This document shows positions 28,413 through 44,500 of a DNA stretch of 64,000 nt, piece by piece. Positions within the stretch are counted from its first letter, which is position 1. Each line of letters begins with the position of its first letter. Location: contig NC_060113.1 in the NCBI RefSeq assembly GCF_021155765.1, positions 1 to 64,000 of the forward strand, given 5' to 3'. Position numbers and translations under genes: made by a program. The notes under the pieces were generated by a model that was given only the letters and a program-made list of their open reading frames with translations, was not told the origin of the DNA and ran no database searches. The stretch is from Diprion similis. Taxonomy: Eukaryota; Arthropoda; Insecta; Hymenoptera; Diprionidae.

Positions 28413-28878
28413 ACGTCATCTCACAAGGAAGGTATCCCAGGTCGCTCTCTCCGACTCGATTTCTTTTGTAATATGTTAAACTAGACTAAAAACTAAGCGA
28501 CACGTATTCTTTTTTTTTTACCTGCCAAACATTCTAAAGGGATGAAACCATCCTCCAAAGTAAGGCATGAGAAGGGGCGATTTGGTAGTTACTTCTTTTC
28601 GATAACTGAGAAATTTACATTTTTCATTTCTCGTTATGAGAAAACTTTTCCAGTTGGATTGATTGAAAAATATTATGTAGTCGTGGGTGAAACTGCTAAA
28701 TCGCCCGTTGACACGCCTTACTTTGAAAGGTGGTTTTACCCCCCTAAAGTGTTTGATGGCGGGTAAACAAAAACACGTGTCGCTTAATTTTTAATCTGTT
28801 ATAACATATTACAAAATGAATTGAATCGGAGAGATCGACCGGGGATACCTTCCTTGTCAGTGCGAAGATAGATGACGT
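28413..28878. mobile_element. second copy of the E1 intron-3 MITE-like element
   Basis: It has the same ends (ACGTCATCT and AGATGACGT) and the same internal palindrome as 19877-20341, with scattered substitutions. Because it is attached to the E1-like exon 3 fragment in the same position and orientation, it was copied with the gene rather than inserted independently. Confidence 0.82.
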
Positions 28879-29448
28879 TATACTGAATATATGTATGTAT
28901 TCTCGCCCTTGGCATTATCACTATAAATAGATGTAACAAAAGAGCATAGTTATGTCGATACAAACCAATAATGCATTATACATTAACTATGAGGTAGCGA
29001 ACCGCAATATTAGTCTAAATTAAGTTTCAAATATTTTTAAAACGTACCGTAATACTAATGCATATATTTGTATACCTATAACTACGTATGTTTACGGATT
29101 TATGTTCATTCACGTGACATTACGCAACATCAACCGGTGACCCGAGAATCCTCTGACTATTCTGTGGTTTCCAAGAAATAAGCGAAGATTATCAGACCAT
29201 TGGGTATATCGCTTATCTACATTCAGTGGGATATTATACGAAGATAACGAGTAAATTATACACTTTGTGACCACATCGAACTCAGTTATATTTAAGCGTC
29301 GTTAGATAATAGTCGTGACAAAGTTGTTCTAACTATTCCTTGGCACAATAGAAAATTGGGTACAGGCAGATGCAATAATAAACATACATATCAGTCGACA
29401 ATTGTGCGTAGAGTGTGACTGTCACAAAGACGACACCCGGGCTGCACG

Positions 29449-32559
<3,111 letters not shown>

Positions 32560-32701
32560 TACAACGTTCGTCGGTTCCACTCGATTGCATGTCTAATTTG
32601 ATCTGGAAATTACCGTTAATTATATTCGCAGAACAACTATGTAGGTCATACGTATTGGCGCACCGCATTTATACACAAGTTTGACACGATATACTTGCTA
32701 C

Positions 32702-32707
32702 AATAAA
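32702..32707 (+). terminator. candidate poly(A) signal for E3
   Basis: AATAAA lies 143 nt after the E3 stop, in the same position as after E2. Confidence 0.5.
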
Positions 32708-33355
32708 AAATTAACGTAGCAACGTATGATTATAAGATGTTTAAGTAAATCGTTACACCTTAAGAGTGATTACATACAATGATGTACCCATTTAGTAGAT
32801 ACTCTTATTTATGAGCCTAGATTTTTTGTACGCACGGAATTTGTGTTGTATCGATGTTCTGTAAGGCAACGATAAGCGATTTAATTTGTAACGGATGCTT
32901 TAACTTTCGCCGCAGTTCCGTACGAGTACGGAAAAGGTAAATATTGAACTGGATAAGCAAATGGTGCGAAAAATGAAAAAAGCTGATGCTTCAACTAGGT
33001 ATAAGTAAAAACAGAGCCTTGCAAAGCTGGTTAAATACAAGAGCCAAATTCTCTCCTGGAATTGAAGATTTTGGAGGAATGAGTCCATAACAGCTGCAAT
33101 GATGGTATACCAACAAAAATTTAACTCGCCATGGGGAATACACGAGCTCAGATAAACACGATTGATTTAAAAGAAGGAACCTTGTGAAAGGTTTTAAGGT
33201 GCTTTTGCAAGGTAGTTACAGGTTTTGAGAATCCAGATACACAGTGGCTAATTGGTTTCATATTTCATATGAGAAAATGCGACTCGCTTTTGAAGGTGAA
33301 GTATATCGTTGTTGCCATGTTCTCGTTCTCATTTCAGAGGAAAGTAGAGATATCA

Positions 33356-33898
33356 GCACCGAGGGTAAATGCGTTTCCGGGACCGATTAAGGGTTGATAC
33401 AGAAGCTTAAATTGAGGTCGTCGACTTGAAGCCTCGGGTCTGTTTGAGGGGTTTTCAGTACGGTAGACGGCACGGTGCCCGGAAATGTGGGATCGAGCAA
33501 TCAAGTAGTGGTACTACCTTAGTGTAAGAAAAAGATTCAGTTTCTTGACACGAACGCGTCTAGGGTTTTTATCTTTGGACGGAATGCTGAGGCTACAAGT
33601 GTCTGACATTTCTACTTGACGAATACCACTTCATGCTTGTTACGAACTGGGTGCTCGTGTATCAACAAATTATAGTTTTCCCACTTACTGAGCATAATTC
33701 TGAACGGTACACACAAGTACATACAGAAGTCATATCGATAAGCGGAGTCGCATTAAAATCACCGTCTCTGATCCAAGGTTCTCTTCGGAAGGCCAAGCAA
33801 GATGCAGACTTTGTTGAATGTCCAACGAAAGGGGTAATTGGACTCGCAACCTTCGGGCGAAATCACGCGTACTGTAAAAAATTAAGATTTCAACCTTA
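33356..33898 (+). pseudogene. decayed carboxylesterase remnant (exons 2-4), copy B
   Basis: It has the same degraded exon 2/3 text as the copy A remnant. Here exon 4 runs on past 33762: the frame reads I-S-I-S-G-V-A-L-K-S, then 'GSLRKAKQDADFVECPTKG', clearly related to the intact 'GALVKAKKLASIVGCPSRD'. The reading frame is lost upstream and the rest of the gene is missing. It shows what stood at this position before copy A was rearranged. Confidence 0.75.
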
Positions 33899-35202
33899 GT
33901 TACATTCAATAGGTATAGTAGTAATGCACGCTACAATTATTATTCGTCTTAAGTTATAGCGTTTTAGAGGTATTTACTATCATCGTTTTAGAACGACGGC
34001 GTTTGTTCACCGGCTGGTAAGTGTACGGCGATTCTCAATAATTAGCTGCTAGGAAATGTGATCCAGTGAGCGGACACATTATCGGTGAGCAAGTAATTAT
34101 ATGTCAATTGTTACATGCCTGTTGTCAGAATTCTTCATTCGCCGGAGAATCCATTTAAAAATAAAATTTTTCTTGACTTTAGATACAACAGGTTGAATAC
34201 GAGTGATCAGAGATTCCGTTATTTCCAAAAAGCAAAATGAAGAATATGAATCAGTATGAATGAGCACGCTAAGTGTGCTTATATTGAGAAATAGAATACT
34301 CCCAGCTATAAATAGAGAAATATATTGGTGTAAAATTAAGAGTGTTTGTCATATTTGCCATCGATGTGTGTCAATATTTAATCACATCGGAAATAAAATA
34401 TTTGTATCTCCAATGTTGGAGCTGAAGCATTGAGCTATAAATATTTAAACATACTCAGGAAAATTAATATATTTGAAATGTATACGTGTGTGTACGTGAG
34501 GAATAGCATGATGCCTATGAGACATAAGATCGACATGAGATATATTTTTTTTGTCTCAAAATCGATTCATACAACTTTTTCCAGACAATTTGGAAACTAC
34601 GAAATGTAAAATAAAGAAAAATGAAAAACTGGGCAGAAATAACAGCTTATGAAGTACGAAAAAAACAGAGATCTTTTGAATGACTGCTCGTAGCCTAGTT
34701 GAGTCGCGGACAATTGAGAAAAAAAAAAAAAAATTTGAAACATACGAGGACCAAGGCTGGACGAATAGGAGAAAATATTTATTATACACATCGTATCCTG
34801 CCTAGGTGTATTATTATACCTGAACACTGGCCGAAATTAAGACTACACTTACGAACAACAATAAAATAAATTATCTCGTATAACATTTCTCATGTACTGA
34901 TTGTCCTCATATAATAAACAGATTTCTTATGTGATCTTCAATCGATGTTAACGTTACATTTTGTCCTTCACTTCAATACGTTTGACAAGTTGTTAAAATA
35001 CTATACACTGACACGCACACACTTGTATTGGTATGAGGTAACTTGAATAAACTGAATGTTTGGATTTATGAATTTGTGATTTTTCTTCCCCATCTCTTCA
35101 AAATCCCAACGCAAATTAAGTGTTTGAGGCAGTAAATGTTGGATTATTCGTGTATAGGTGTCACTCTTTCTTGACTAATTGGATTCCCGAGTCAGCGTCA
35201 CG
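33899..35202. other. intergenic, AT-rich, between esterase remnant and satellite
   Basis: No coding exon recognised. The last few hundred bases before the satellite (about 34,980-35,100) show weak similarity to sequence just beyond the satellite's other end (about 54,125-54,275), for example 'atgaatttgtgattttt' against 'atgaatttgtcattcat'. Confidence 0.5.
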
Positions 35203-35540
35203 CGCGAAGACCAGCAGCAGCAGAATGAAGAAAATGCTTCCTTCGTTTTTCGCCAGTAACTTTTGATCCGTTGATCGCAGCGTATTCGGACTGCGCTTAA
35301 TCGATTCCCCTTGCAAAATTACGTCGGCATGGTGCCTGGAAGAATTAATCGCGGCACTTTTCAAAGTCGTCGAAATTTTGGCCAAAAATCCAAAGGGGTT
35401 AGCCTTAGTTTTTTCCTCATTTTCGGAGCCAAAAATTTTTCGTTCCGGAATCGATTTGTACGACCCTTTCCGGAGTAAATCGACCCTCAGGGACTCAAAT
35501 AACACATGAAAAGGAGCGTAGGACCGACAGCAGAGAAATG
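35203..35540. repeat. diverged left-edge satellite unit
   Basis: The first unit differs at many sites from the interior. It begins 'gaagaccagcagcagcagaa', reads 'ttgatcgcag' for the interior 'ttgctcgcag', and carries 'ttttttcctcattttcggag' followed by 'caaaaatttttcgttc' where interior units have 'gattttttttggccgaaaaa'. Confidence 0.85.
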
Positions 35541-38500
35541 AGGACGAAAATAAGCAGTTTTTCGCCTGTAACTTTTGATCCGTTGCTCGCAGCGTATTGG
35601 GACTGCGCTTAATCGATTCCTCTCGCAAAATTACGTCGGAATAGTGCCTGAAGAAATTAATTGCAGCACTTTTCGAAGTCGTCGAAATTTTTACCAAAAA
35701 TGCAAAGGGGTTAGCCTTGGATTTTTTTTGGCCGAAAAATCTTTTGTCTTGGAATCGATTTGTATGACCCTTTCCGGAGTAAATCGACCCCCAGGAACTC
35801 AAAAAACACACGAAAAAGAGCGTAGAACCAACAGCAGAGAAATGAGGACGAAAATAAGCAGTTTTTCGACTGTAACTTTTGATCCGTTGCTCGCAGCGTA
35901 TTGGGACTGCGCTTAATCGATTCCTCTCGCAAAATTACGTCGGAATAGTGCCTGAAGGAATTAAGTGCAGCACTTTTCAAAGTCGTCGAAATTTTTACCA
36001 AAAATGCAAAGGGGTTAGCCTTGGATTTTTTTTGGCCGAAAAACTTTTGTCTTGGAATCGATTTGTATGACCCTTTCCGGAGTAAATCGACCCCCAGGAA
36101 CTCAAAAAACACACGAAAAAGAGCGTAGGACCAACAGCAGAGAAACGAGGACGAAAATAAGCAGTTTTTCGCCTGTAACTTTTGATCCGTTGCTCGCAGC
36201 GTATTGGGACTGCGCTTAATCGATTCCTCCCGCAAAATTACGTCGAAATAGTGCCTGAAGGAATTAAGTGCAGCACTTTTCAAAGTCGTCGAAATTTTTA
36301 CCAAAAATGCAAAGGGGTTAGCCTTGGATTTTTTTTGGCCGAAAAATCTTTTGTCTTGGAATCGATTTGTATGACCCTTTCCGGAGTAAATCGACCCCCA
36401 GGAACTCAAAAAACACACGAAAAAGAGCGTAGGACCAACAGCAGAGAAATGAGGACGAAAATAAGCAGTTTTTCGCCTGTAACTTTTGATCCGTTGCTCG
36501 CAGCGTATTGGGACTGCGCTTAATCGATTCCTCTCGCAAAATTACGTCGGAATAGTGCCTGAAGAAATTAATTGCAGCACTTTTCAAAGTCGTCGAAATT
36601 TTTACCAAAAATGCAAAGGGGTTAGCCTTGGATTTTTTTTGGCCGAAACATCTTTTGTCTTGGAATCGATTTGTATGACCCTTACCGGAGTAAATCGACC
36701 CCCAGGAACTCAAAAAACACACGAAAAAGAGCGTAGGACCAACAGCAGAGAAATGAGGACGAAAATAAGCAGTTTTTCGCCTGTAACTTTTGATCCGTTG
36801 CTCGCAGCGTATTGGGACTGCGCTCAATCGATTCCTCCCGCAAAATTACGTCGGAATAGTGCCTGAAAGAATTAATTGCAGCACTTTTCAAAGTCGTCGA
36901 AATTTTTACCAAAAATGCAAAGGGGTTAGCCTTGGATTTTTTTTGGCCGAAAAATCTTTTGTCTTGGAATCGATTCGTATGACCCTTTCCGGAGTGAATC
37001 GACCCCCAGGAACTCAAAAAACACACGAAAAAGAGCGTAGGACCAACAGCAGAGAAATGAGGACGAAAATAAGCAGTTTTTCGCCTGTAACTTTTGATCC
37101 GTTGCTCGCAGCGTATTGGGACTGCGCTTAATCGATTCCTCTCGCAAAATTACGTCGGAATAGTGCCTGAAGGAATTAAGTGCAGCACTTTTCAAAGTCG
37201 TCGAAATTTTTACCAAAAATGCAAAGGGGTTAGCCTTGGATTTTTTTTGGCCGAAAAACTTTTGTCTTGGAATCGATTTGTATGACCCTTTCCGGAGTAA
37301 ATCGACCCCCAGGAACTCAAAAAACACACGAAAAAGAGCGTAGGACCAACAGCAGAGAAATGAGGACGAAAATAAGCAGTTTTTCGCCTGTAACTTTTGA
37401 TCCGTTGCTCGCAGCGTATTGGGACTGCGCTTAATCGATTCCTCTCGCAAAATTACGTCGGAATAGTGCCTGAAGGAATTAAGTGCAGCACTTTTCAAAG
37501 TCGTCGAAATTTTTACCAAAAATGCAAAGGGGTTAGCCTTGGATTTTTTTTGGCCGAAAAATCTTTTGTCTTGGAATCGATTTGTATGACCCTTTCCGGA
37601 GTAAATCGACCCCCAGGAACTCAAAAAACACACGAAAAAGAGCGTAGGACCAACAGCAGAGAAATGAGGACGAAAATAAGCAGTTTTTCGCCTGTAACTT
37701 TTGATCCGTTGCTCGCAGCGTATTGGGACTGCGCTTAATCGATTCCTCTCGCAAAATTACGTCGGAATAGTGCCTGAAGGAATTAAGTGCAGCACTTTTC
37801 AAAGTCGTCGAAATTTTTACCAAAAATGCAAAGGGGTTAGCCTTGGATTTTTTTTGGCCGAAAAATCTTTTGTCTTGGAATCGATTTGTATGACCCTTAC
37901 CGGAGTAAATCGACCCCCAGGAACTCAAAAAACACACGAAAAAGAGCGTAGGACCAACAGCAGAGAAATGAGGACGAAAATAAGCAGTTTTTCGCCTGTA
38001 ACTTTTGATCCGTTGCTCGCAGCGTATTGGGACTGCGCTTAATCGATTCCTCTCGCAAAATTACGTCGGAATAGTGCCTGAAGAAATTAATTGCAGCACT
38101 TTTCAAAGTCGTCGAAATTTTTACCAAAAATGCAAAGGGGTTAGCCTTGGATTTTTTTTGGCCGAAACATCTTTTGTCTTGGAATCGATTTGTATGACCC
38201 TTACCGGAGTAAATCGACCCCCAGGAACTCAAAAAACACACGAAAAAGAGCGTAGGACCAACAGCAGAGAAATGAGGACGAAAATAAGCAGTTTTTCGCC
38301 TGTAACTTTTGATCCGTTGCTCGCAGCGTATTGGGACTGCGCTCAATCGATTCCTCCCGCAAAATTACGTCGGAATAGTGCCTGAAAGAATTAATTGCAG
38401 CACTTTTCAAAGTCGTCGAAATTTTTACCAAAAATGCAAAGGGGTTAGCCTTGGATTTTTTTTGGCCGAAAAATCTTTTGTCTTGGAATCGATTCGTATG

Positions 38501-41500
38501 ACCCTTTCCGGAGTGAATCGACCCCCAGGAACTCAAAAAACACACGAAAAAGAGCGTAGGACCAACAGCAGAGAAATGAGGACGAAAATAAGCAGTTTTT
38601 CGCCTGTAACTTTTGATCCGTTGCTCGCAGCGTATTGGGACTGCGCTTAATCGATTCCTCTCGCAAAATTACGTCGGAATAGTGCCTGAAGGAATTAAGT
38701 GCAGCACTTTTCAAAGTCGTCGAAATTTTTACCAAAAATGCAAAGGGGTTAGCCTTGGATTTTTTTTGGCCGAAAAACTTTTGTCTTGGAATCGATTTGT
38801 ATGACCCTTTCCGGAGTAAATCGACCCCCAGGAACTCAAAAAACACACGAAAAAGAGCGTAGGACCAACAGCAGAGAAATGAGGACGAAAATAAGCAGTT
38901 TTTCGCCTGTAACTTTTGATCCGTTGCTCGCAGCGTATTGGGACTGCGCTTAATCGATTCCTCTCGCAAAATTACGTCGGAATAGTGCCTGAAGGAATTA
39001 AGTGCAGCACTTTTCAAAGTCGTCGAAATTTTTACCAAAAATGCAAAGGGGTTAGCCTTGGATTTTTTTTGGCCGAAAAATCTTTTGTCTTGGAATCGAT
39101 TTGTATGACCCTTTCCGGAGTAAATCGACCCCCAGGAACTCAAAAAACACACGAAAAAGAGCGTAGGACCAACAGCAGAGAAATGAGGACGAAAATAAGC
39201 AGTTTTTCGCCTGTAACTTTTGATCCGTTGCTCGCAGCGTATTGGGACTGCGCTTAATCGATTCCTCTCGCAAAATTACGTCGGAATAGTGCCTGAAGGA
39301 ATTAAGTGCAGCACTTTTCAAAGTCGTCGAAATTTTTACCAAAAATGCAAAGGGGTTAGCCTTGGATTTTTTTTGGCCGAAAAATCTTTTGTCTTGGAAT
39401 CGATTTGTATGACCCTTTCCGGAGTAAATCGACCCCCAGGAACTCAAAACACACACGAAAAAGAGCGTAGGACCAACAGCAGAGAAATGAGGACGAAAAT
39501 AAGCAGTTTTTCGCCTGTAACTTTTGATCCGTTGCTCGCAGCGTATTGGGACTGCGCTTAATCGATTCCTCTCGCAAAATTACGTCGGAATAGTGCCTGA
39601 AGAAATTAATTGCAGCACTTTTCAAAGTCGTCGAAATTTTTACCAAAAATGCAAAGGGGTTAGCCTTGGATTTTTTTTGGCCGAAAAATCTTTTGTCTTG
39701 GAATCGATTTGTATGACCCTTACCGGAGTAAATCGACCCCCAGGAACTCAAAAAACACACGAAAAAGAGCGTAGGACCAACAGCAGAGAAATGAGGACGA
39801 AAATAAGCAGTTTTTCGCCTGTAACTTTTGATCCGTTGCTCGCAGCGTATTGGGACTGCGCTTAATCGATTCCTCTCGCAAAATTACGTCGGAATAGTGC
39901 CTGAAGAAATTAATTGCAGCACTTTTCAAAGTCGTCGAAATTTTTACCAAAAATGCAAAGGGGTTAGCCTTGGATTTTTTTTGGCCGAAAAATCTTTTGT
40001 CTTGGAATCGATTCGTATGACCCTTTCCGGAGTGAATCGACCCCCAGGAACTCAAAAAACACACGAAAAAGAGCGTAGGACCAACAGCAGAGAAATGAGG
40101 ACGAAAATAAGCAGTTTTTCGCCTGTAACTTTTGATCCGTTGCTCGCAGCGTATTGGGACTGCGCTTAATCGATTCCTCTCGCAAAATTACGTCGGAATA
40201 GTGCCTGAAAGAATCAATTGCAGCACTTTTCAAAGTCGTCGAAATTTTTACCAAAAATGCAAAGGGGTTAGCCTTGGATTTTTTTTGGCCGAAAAATCTT
40301 TTGTCATGGAATCGATTTGTATGACCCTTTTCGGAGTAAATCGACCCCCAGGAACTCAAAAAACACACGAAAAAGAGCGTAGGACCAACAGCAGAGAAAT
40401 GAGGACGAAAATAAGCAGTTTTTCGCCTGTAACTTTTGATCCGTTGCTCGCAGCGTATTGGGACTGCGCTTAATCGATTCCTCTCGCAAAATTACGTCGG
40501 AATAGTGCCTGAAGAAATTAACTGCAGCACTTTTCAAAGTCGTCGAAATTTTTACCAAAAATGCAAAGGGGTTAGCCTTGGATTTTTTTTGGCCGAAAAA
40601 TCTTTTGTCCTGGAATCGATTTGTATGACCCTTTTCGGAGTAAATCGACCCCCAGGAACTCAAAAAACACACGAAAAAGAGCGTAGGACCAACAGCAGAG
40701 AAATGAGGACGAAAATAAGCAGTTTTTCGCCTGTAACTTTTGATCCGTTGCTCGCAGCGTATTGGGACTGCGCTCAATCGATTCCTCCCGCAAAATTACG
40801 TCGGAATAGTGCCTGAAAGAATTATTTGCAGCACTTTTCAAAGTCGTCGAAATTTTTACCAAAAATGCAAAGGGGTTAGCCTTGGATTTTTTTTGGCCGA
40901 AAAATCTTTTGTCTTGGAATCGATTCGTATGACCCTTTCCGGAGTGAATCGACCCCCAGGAACTCAAAAAACACACGAAAAAGAGCGTAGGACCAACAGC
41001 AGAGAAATGAGGACGAAAATAAGCAGTTTTTCGCCTGTAACTTTTGATCCGTTGCTCGCAGCGTATTGGGACTGCGCTTAATCGATTCCTCTCGCAAAAT
41101 TACGTCGGAATAGTGCCTGAAAGAATCAATTGCAGCACTTTTCAAAGTCGTCGAAATTTTTACCAAAAATGCAAAGGGGTTAGCCTTGGATTTTTTTTGG
41201 CCGAAAAATCTTTTGTCATGGAATCGATTTGTATGACCCTTTTCGGAGTAAATCGACCCCCAGGAACTCAAAAAACACACGAAAAAGAGCGTAGGACCAA
41301 CAGCAGAGAAATGAGGACGAAAATAAGCAGTTTTTCGCCTGTAACTTTTGATCCGTTGCTCGCAGCGTATTGGGACTGCGCTTAATCGATTCCTCTCGCA
41401 AAATTACGTCGGAATAGTGCCTGAAGAAATTAACTGCAGCACTTTTCAAAGTCGTCGAAATTTTTACCAAAAATGCAAAGGGGTTAGCCTTGGATTTTTT

Positions 41501-44500
41501 TTGGCCGAAAAATCTTTTGTCCTGGAATCGATTTGTATGACCCTTTTCGGAGTAAATCGACCCCCAGGAACTCAAAAAACACACGAAAAAGAGCGTAGGA
41601 CCAACAGCAGAGAAATGAGGACGAAAATAAGCAGTTTTTCGCCTGTAACTTTTGATCCGTTGCTCGCAGCGTATTGGGACTGCGCTCAATCGATTCCTCT
41701 CGCAAAATTACGTCGGAATAGTGCCTGAAAGAATTAATTGCAGCACTTTTCAAAGTCGTCGAAATTTTTACCAAAAATGCAAAGGGGTTAGCCTTGGATT
41801 TTTTTTGGCCGAAAAATCTTTTGTCGTGGAATCGATTCGTATGACCCTTTCCGGAGTAAATCGACTCCCAGGAACTCAAAAAAAACACGAAAAAGAGCGT
41901 AGGACCAACAGCAGAGAAATGAGGACGAAAATAAGCAGTTTTTCGCCTGTAACTTTTGATCCGTTGCTCGCAGCGTATTGGGACTGCGCTCAATCGATTC
42001 CTCTCGCAAAATTACGTCGGAATAGTGCCTGAAAGAATTAATTGCAGCACTTTTCAAAGTCGTGGAAATTTTTACCAAAAATGCAAAGGGGTTAGCCTTG
42101 GATTTTTTTTGGCCGAAAAATCTTTTGTCTTGGAATCGATTCGTATGACCCTTTCCGGAGTAAATCGACCCCCAGGAACTCAAAAAACACACGAAAAAGA
42201 GCGTAGGACCAACAGCAGAGAAATGAGGACGAAAATAAGCAGTTTTTCGCCTGTAACTTTTGATCCGTTGCTCGCAGCGTATTGGGACTGCGCTTAATCG
42301 ATTCCTCTCGCAAAATTACGTCGGAATAGTGCCTGAAGAAATTAATTGCAGCACTTTTCAAAGTCGTCGAAATTTTTACCAAAAATGCAAAGGGGTTAGC
42401 CTTGGATTTTTTTTGGCCGAAAAATCTTTTGTCTTGGAATCGATTTGTATGACCCTTTTCGGAGTAAATCGACCCCCAGGAACTCAAAAAACACACGAAA
42501 AAGAGCGTAGGACCAACAGCAGAGAAATGAGGACGAAAATAAGCAGTTTTTCGCCTGTAACTTTTGATCCGTTGCTCGCAGCGTATTGGGACTGCGCTTA
42601 ATCGATTCCTCTCGCAAAATTACGTCGGAATAGTGCCTGAAAGAATTAATTGCAGCACTTTTCAAAGTCGTCGAAATTTTTACCAAAAATGCAAAGGGGT
42701 TAGCCTTGGATTTTTTTTGGCCGAAAAATCTTTTGTTTTGGAATTGATTTGTATGACCCTTACCGGAGTAAATCGACCCCCAGGAACTCAAAAAACACAC
42801 GAAAAAGAGCGTAGGACCAACAGCAGAGAAATGAGGACGAAAATAAGCAGTTTTTCGCCTGTAACTTTTGATCCGTTGCTCGCAGCGTATTGGGACTGCG
42901 CTTAATCGATTCCTCTCGCAAAATTACGTCGGAATAGTGCCTGAAGAAATTAATTGCAGCACTTTTCAAAGTCGTCGAAATTTTTACCAAAAATGCAAAG
43001 GGGTTAGCCTTGGATTTTTTTTGGCCGAAAAATCTTTTGTCTTGGAATCGATTCGTATGACCTTTTCCGGAGTAAATCGACCCCCAGGAACTCAAAAAAC
43101 ACACGAAAAAGAGCGTAGGACCAACAGCAGAGAAATGAGGACGAAAATAAGCAGTTTTTCGCCTGTAACTTTTGATCCGTTGCTCGCAGCGTATTGGGAC
43201 TGCGCTTAATCGATTCCTCTCGCAAAATTACGTCGGAATAGTGCCTGAAGAAATTAATTGCAGCACTTTTCAAAGTCGTCGAAATTTTTACCAAAAATGC
43301 AAAGGGGTTAGCCTTGGATTTTTTTTGGCCGAAAAATCTTTTGTCTTGGAATCGATTTGTATGACCCTTTTCGGAGTAAATCGACCCCCAGGAACTCAAA
43401 AAACACACGAAAAAGAGCGTAGGACCAACAGCAGAGAAATGAGGACGAAAATAAGCAGTTTTTCGCCTGTAACTTTTGATCCGTTGCTCGCAGCGTATTG
43501 GGACTGCGCTTAATCGATTCCTCTCGCAAAATTACGTCGGAATAGTGCCTGAAGAAATTAATTGCAGCACTTTTCAAAGTCGTCGAAATTTTTACCAAAA
43601 ATGAAAAGGGGTTAGCCTTGAATTTTTTTTGGCCGAAAAATCTTTTGTCTTGGAATCGATTCGTATGACCCTTTCCGGAGTAAATCGACCCCCAGGAACT
43701 CAAAAAACACACGAAAAAGAGCGTAGGACCAACAGCAGAGAAATGAGGACGAAAATAAGCAGTTTTTCGCCTGTAACTTTTGATCCGTTGCTCGCAGCGT
43801 ATTGGGACTGCGCTTAATCGATTCCTCTCGCAAAATTACGTCGGAATAGTGCCTGAAGAAATTAATTGCAGCACTTTTCAAAGTCGTCGAAATTTTTACC
43901 AAAAATGCAAAGGGGTTAGCCTTGGATTTTTTTTGGCCGAAAAATCTTTTGTCTTGGAATCGATTTGTATGACCCTTTTCGGAGTAAATCGACCCCCAGG
44001 AACTCAAAAAACACACGAAAAAGAGCGTAGGACCAACAGCAGAGAAATGAGGACGAAAATAAGCAGTTTTTCGCCTGTAACTTTTGATCCGTTGCTCGCA
44101 GCGTATTGGGACTGCGCTCAATCGATTCCTCTCGCAAAATTACGTCGGAATAGTGCCTGAAAGAAGTAATTGCAGCACTTTTCAAAGTCGTCGAAATTTT
44201 TACCAAAAATGCAAAGGGGTTAGCCTTGGATTTTTTTTGGCCGAAAAATCTTTTGTCTTGGAATCGATTCGTATGACCTTTTCCGGAGTAAATCGACCCC
44301 CAGGAACTCAAAAAACACACGAAAAAGAGCGTAGGACCAACAGCAGAGAAATGAGGACGAAAATAAGCAGTTTTTCGACTGTAACTTTTGATCCGTTGCT
44401 CGCAGCGTATTGGGACTGCGCTAAATCGATTCCTCTCGCAAAATTACGTCGGAATAGTGCCTGAAGAAATTAATTGCAGCACTTTTCAAAGTCGTCGAAA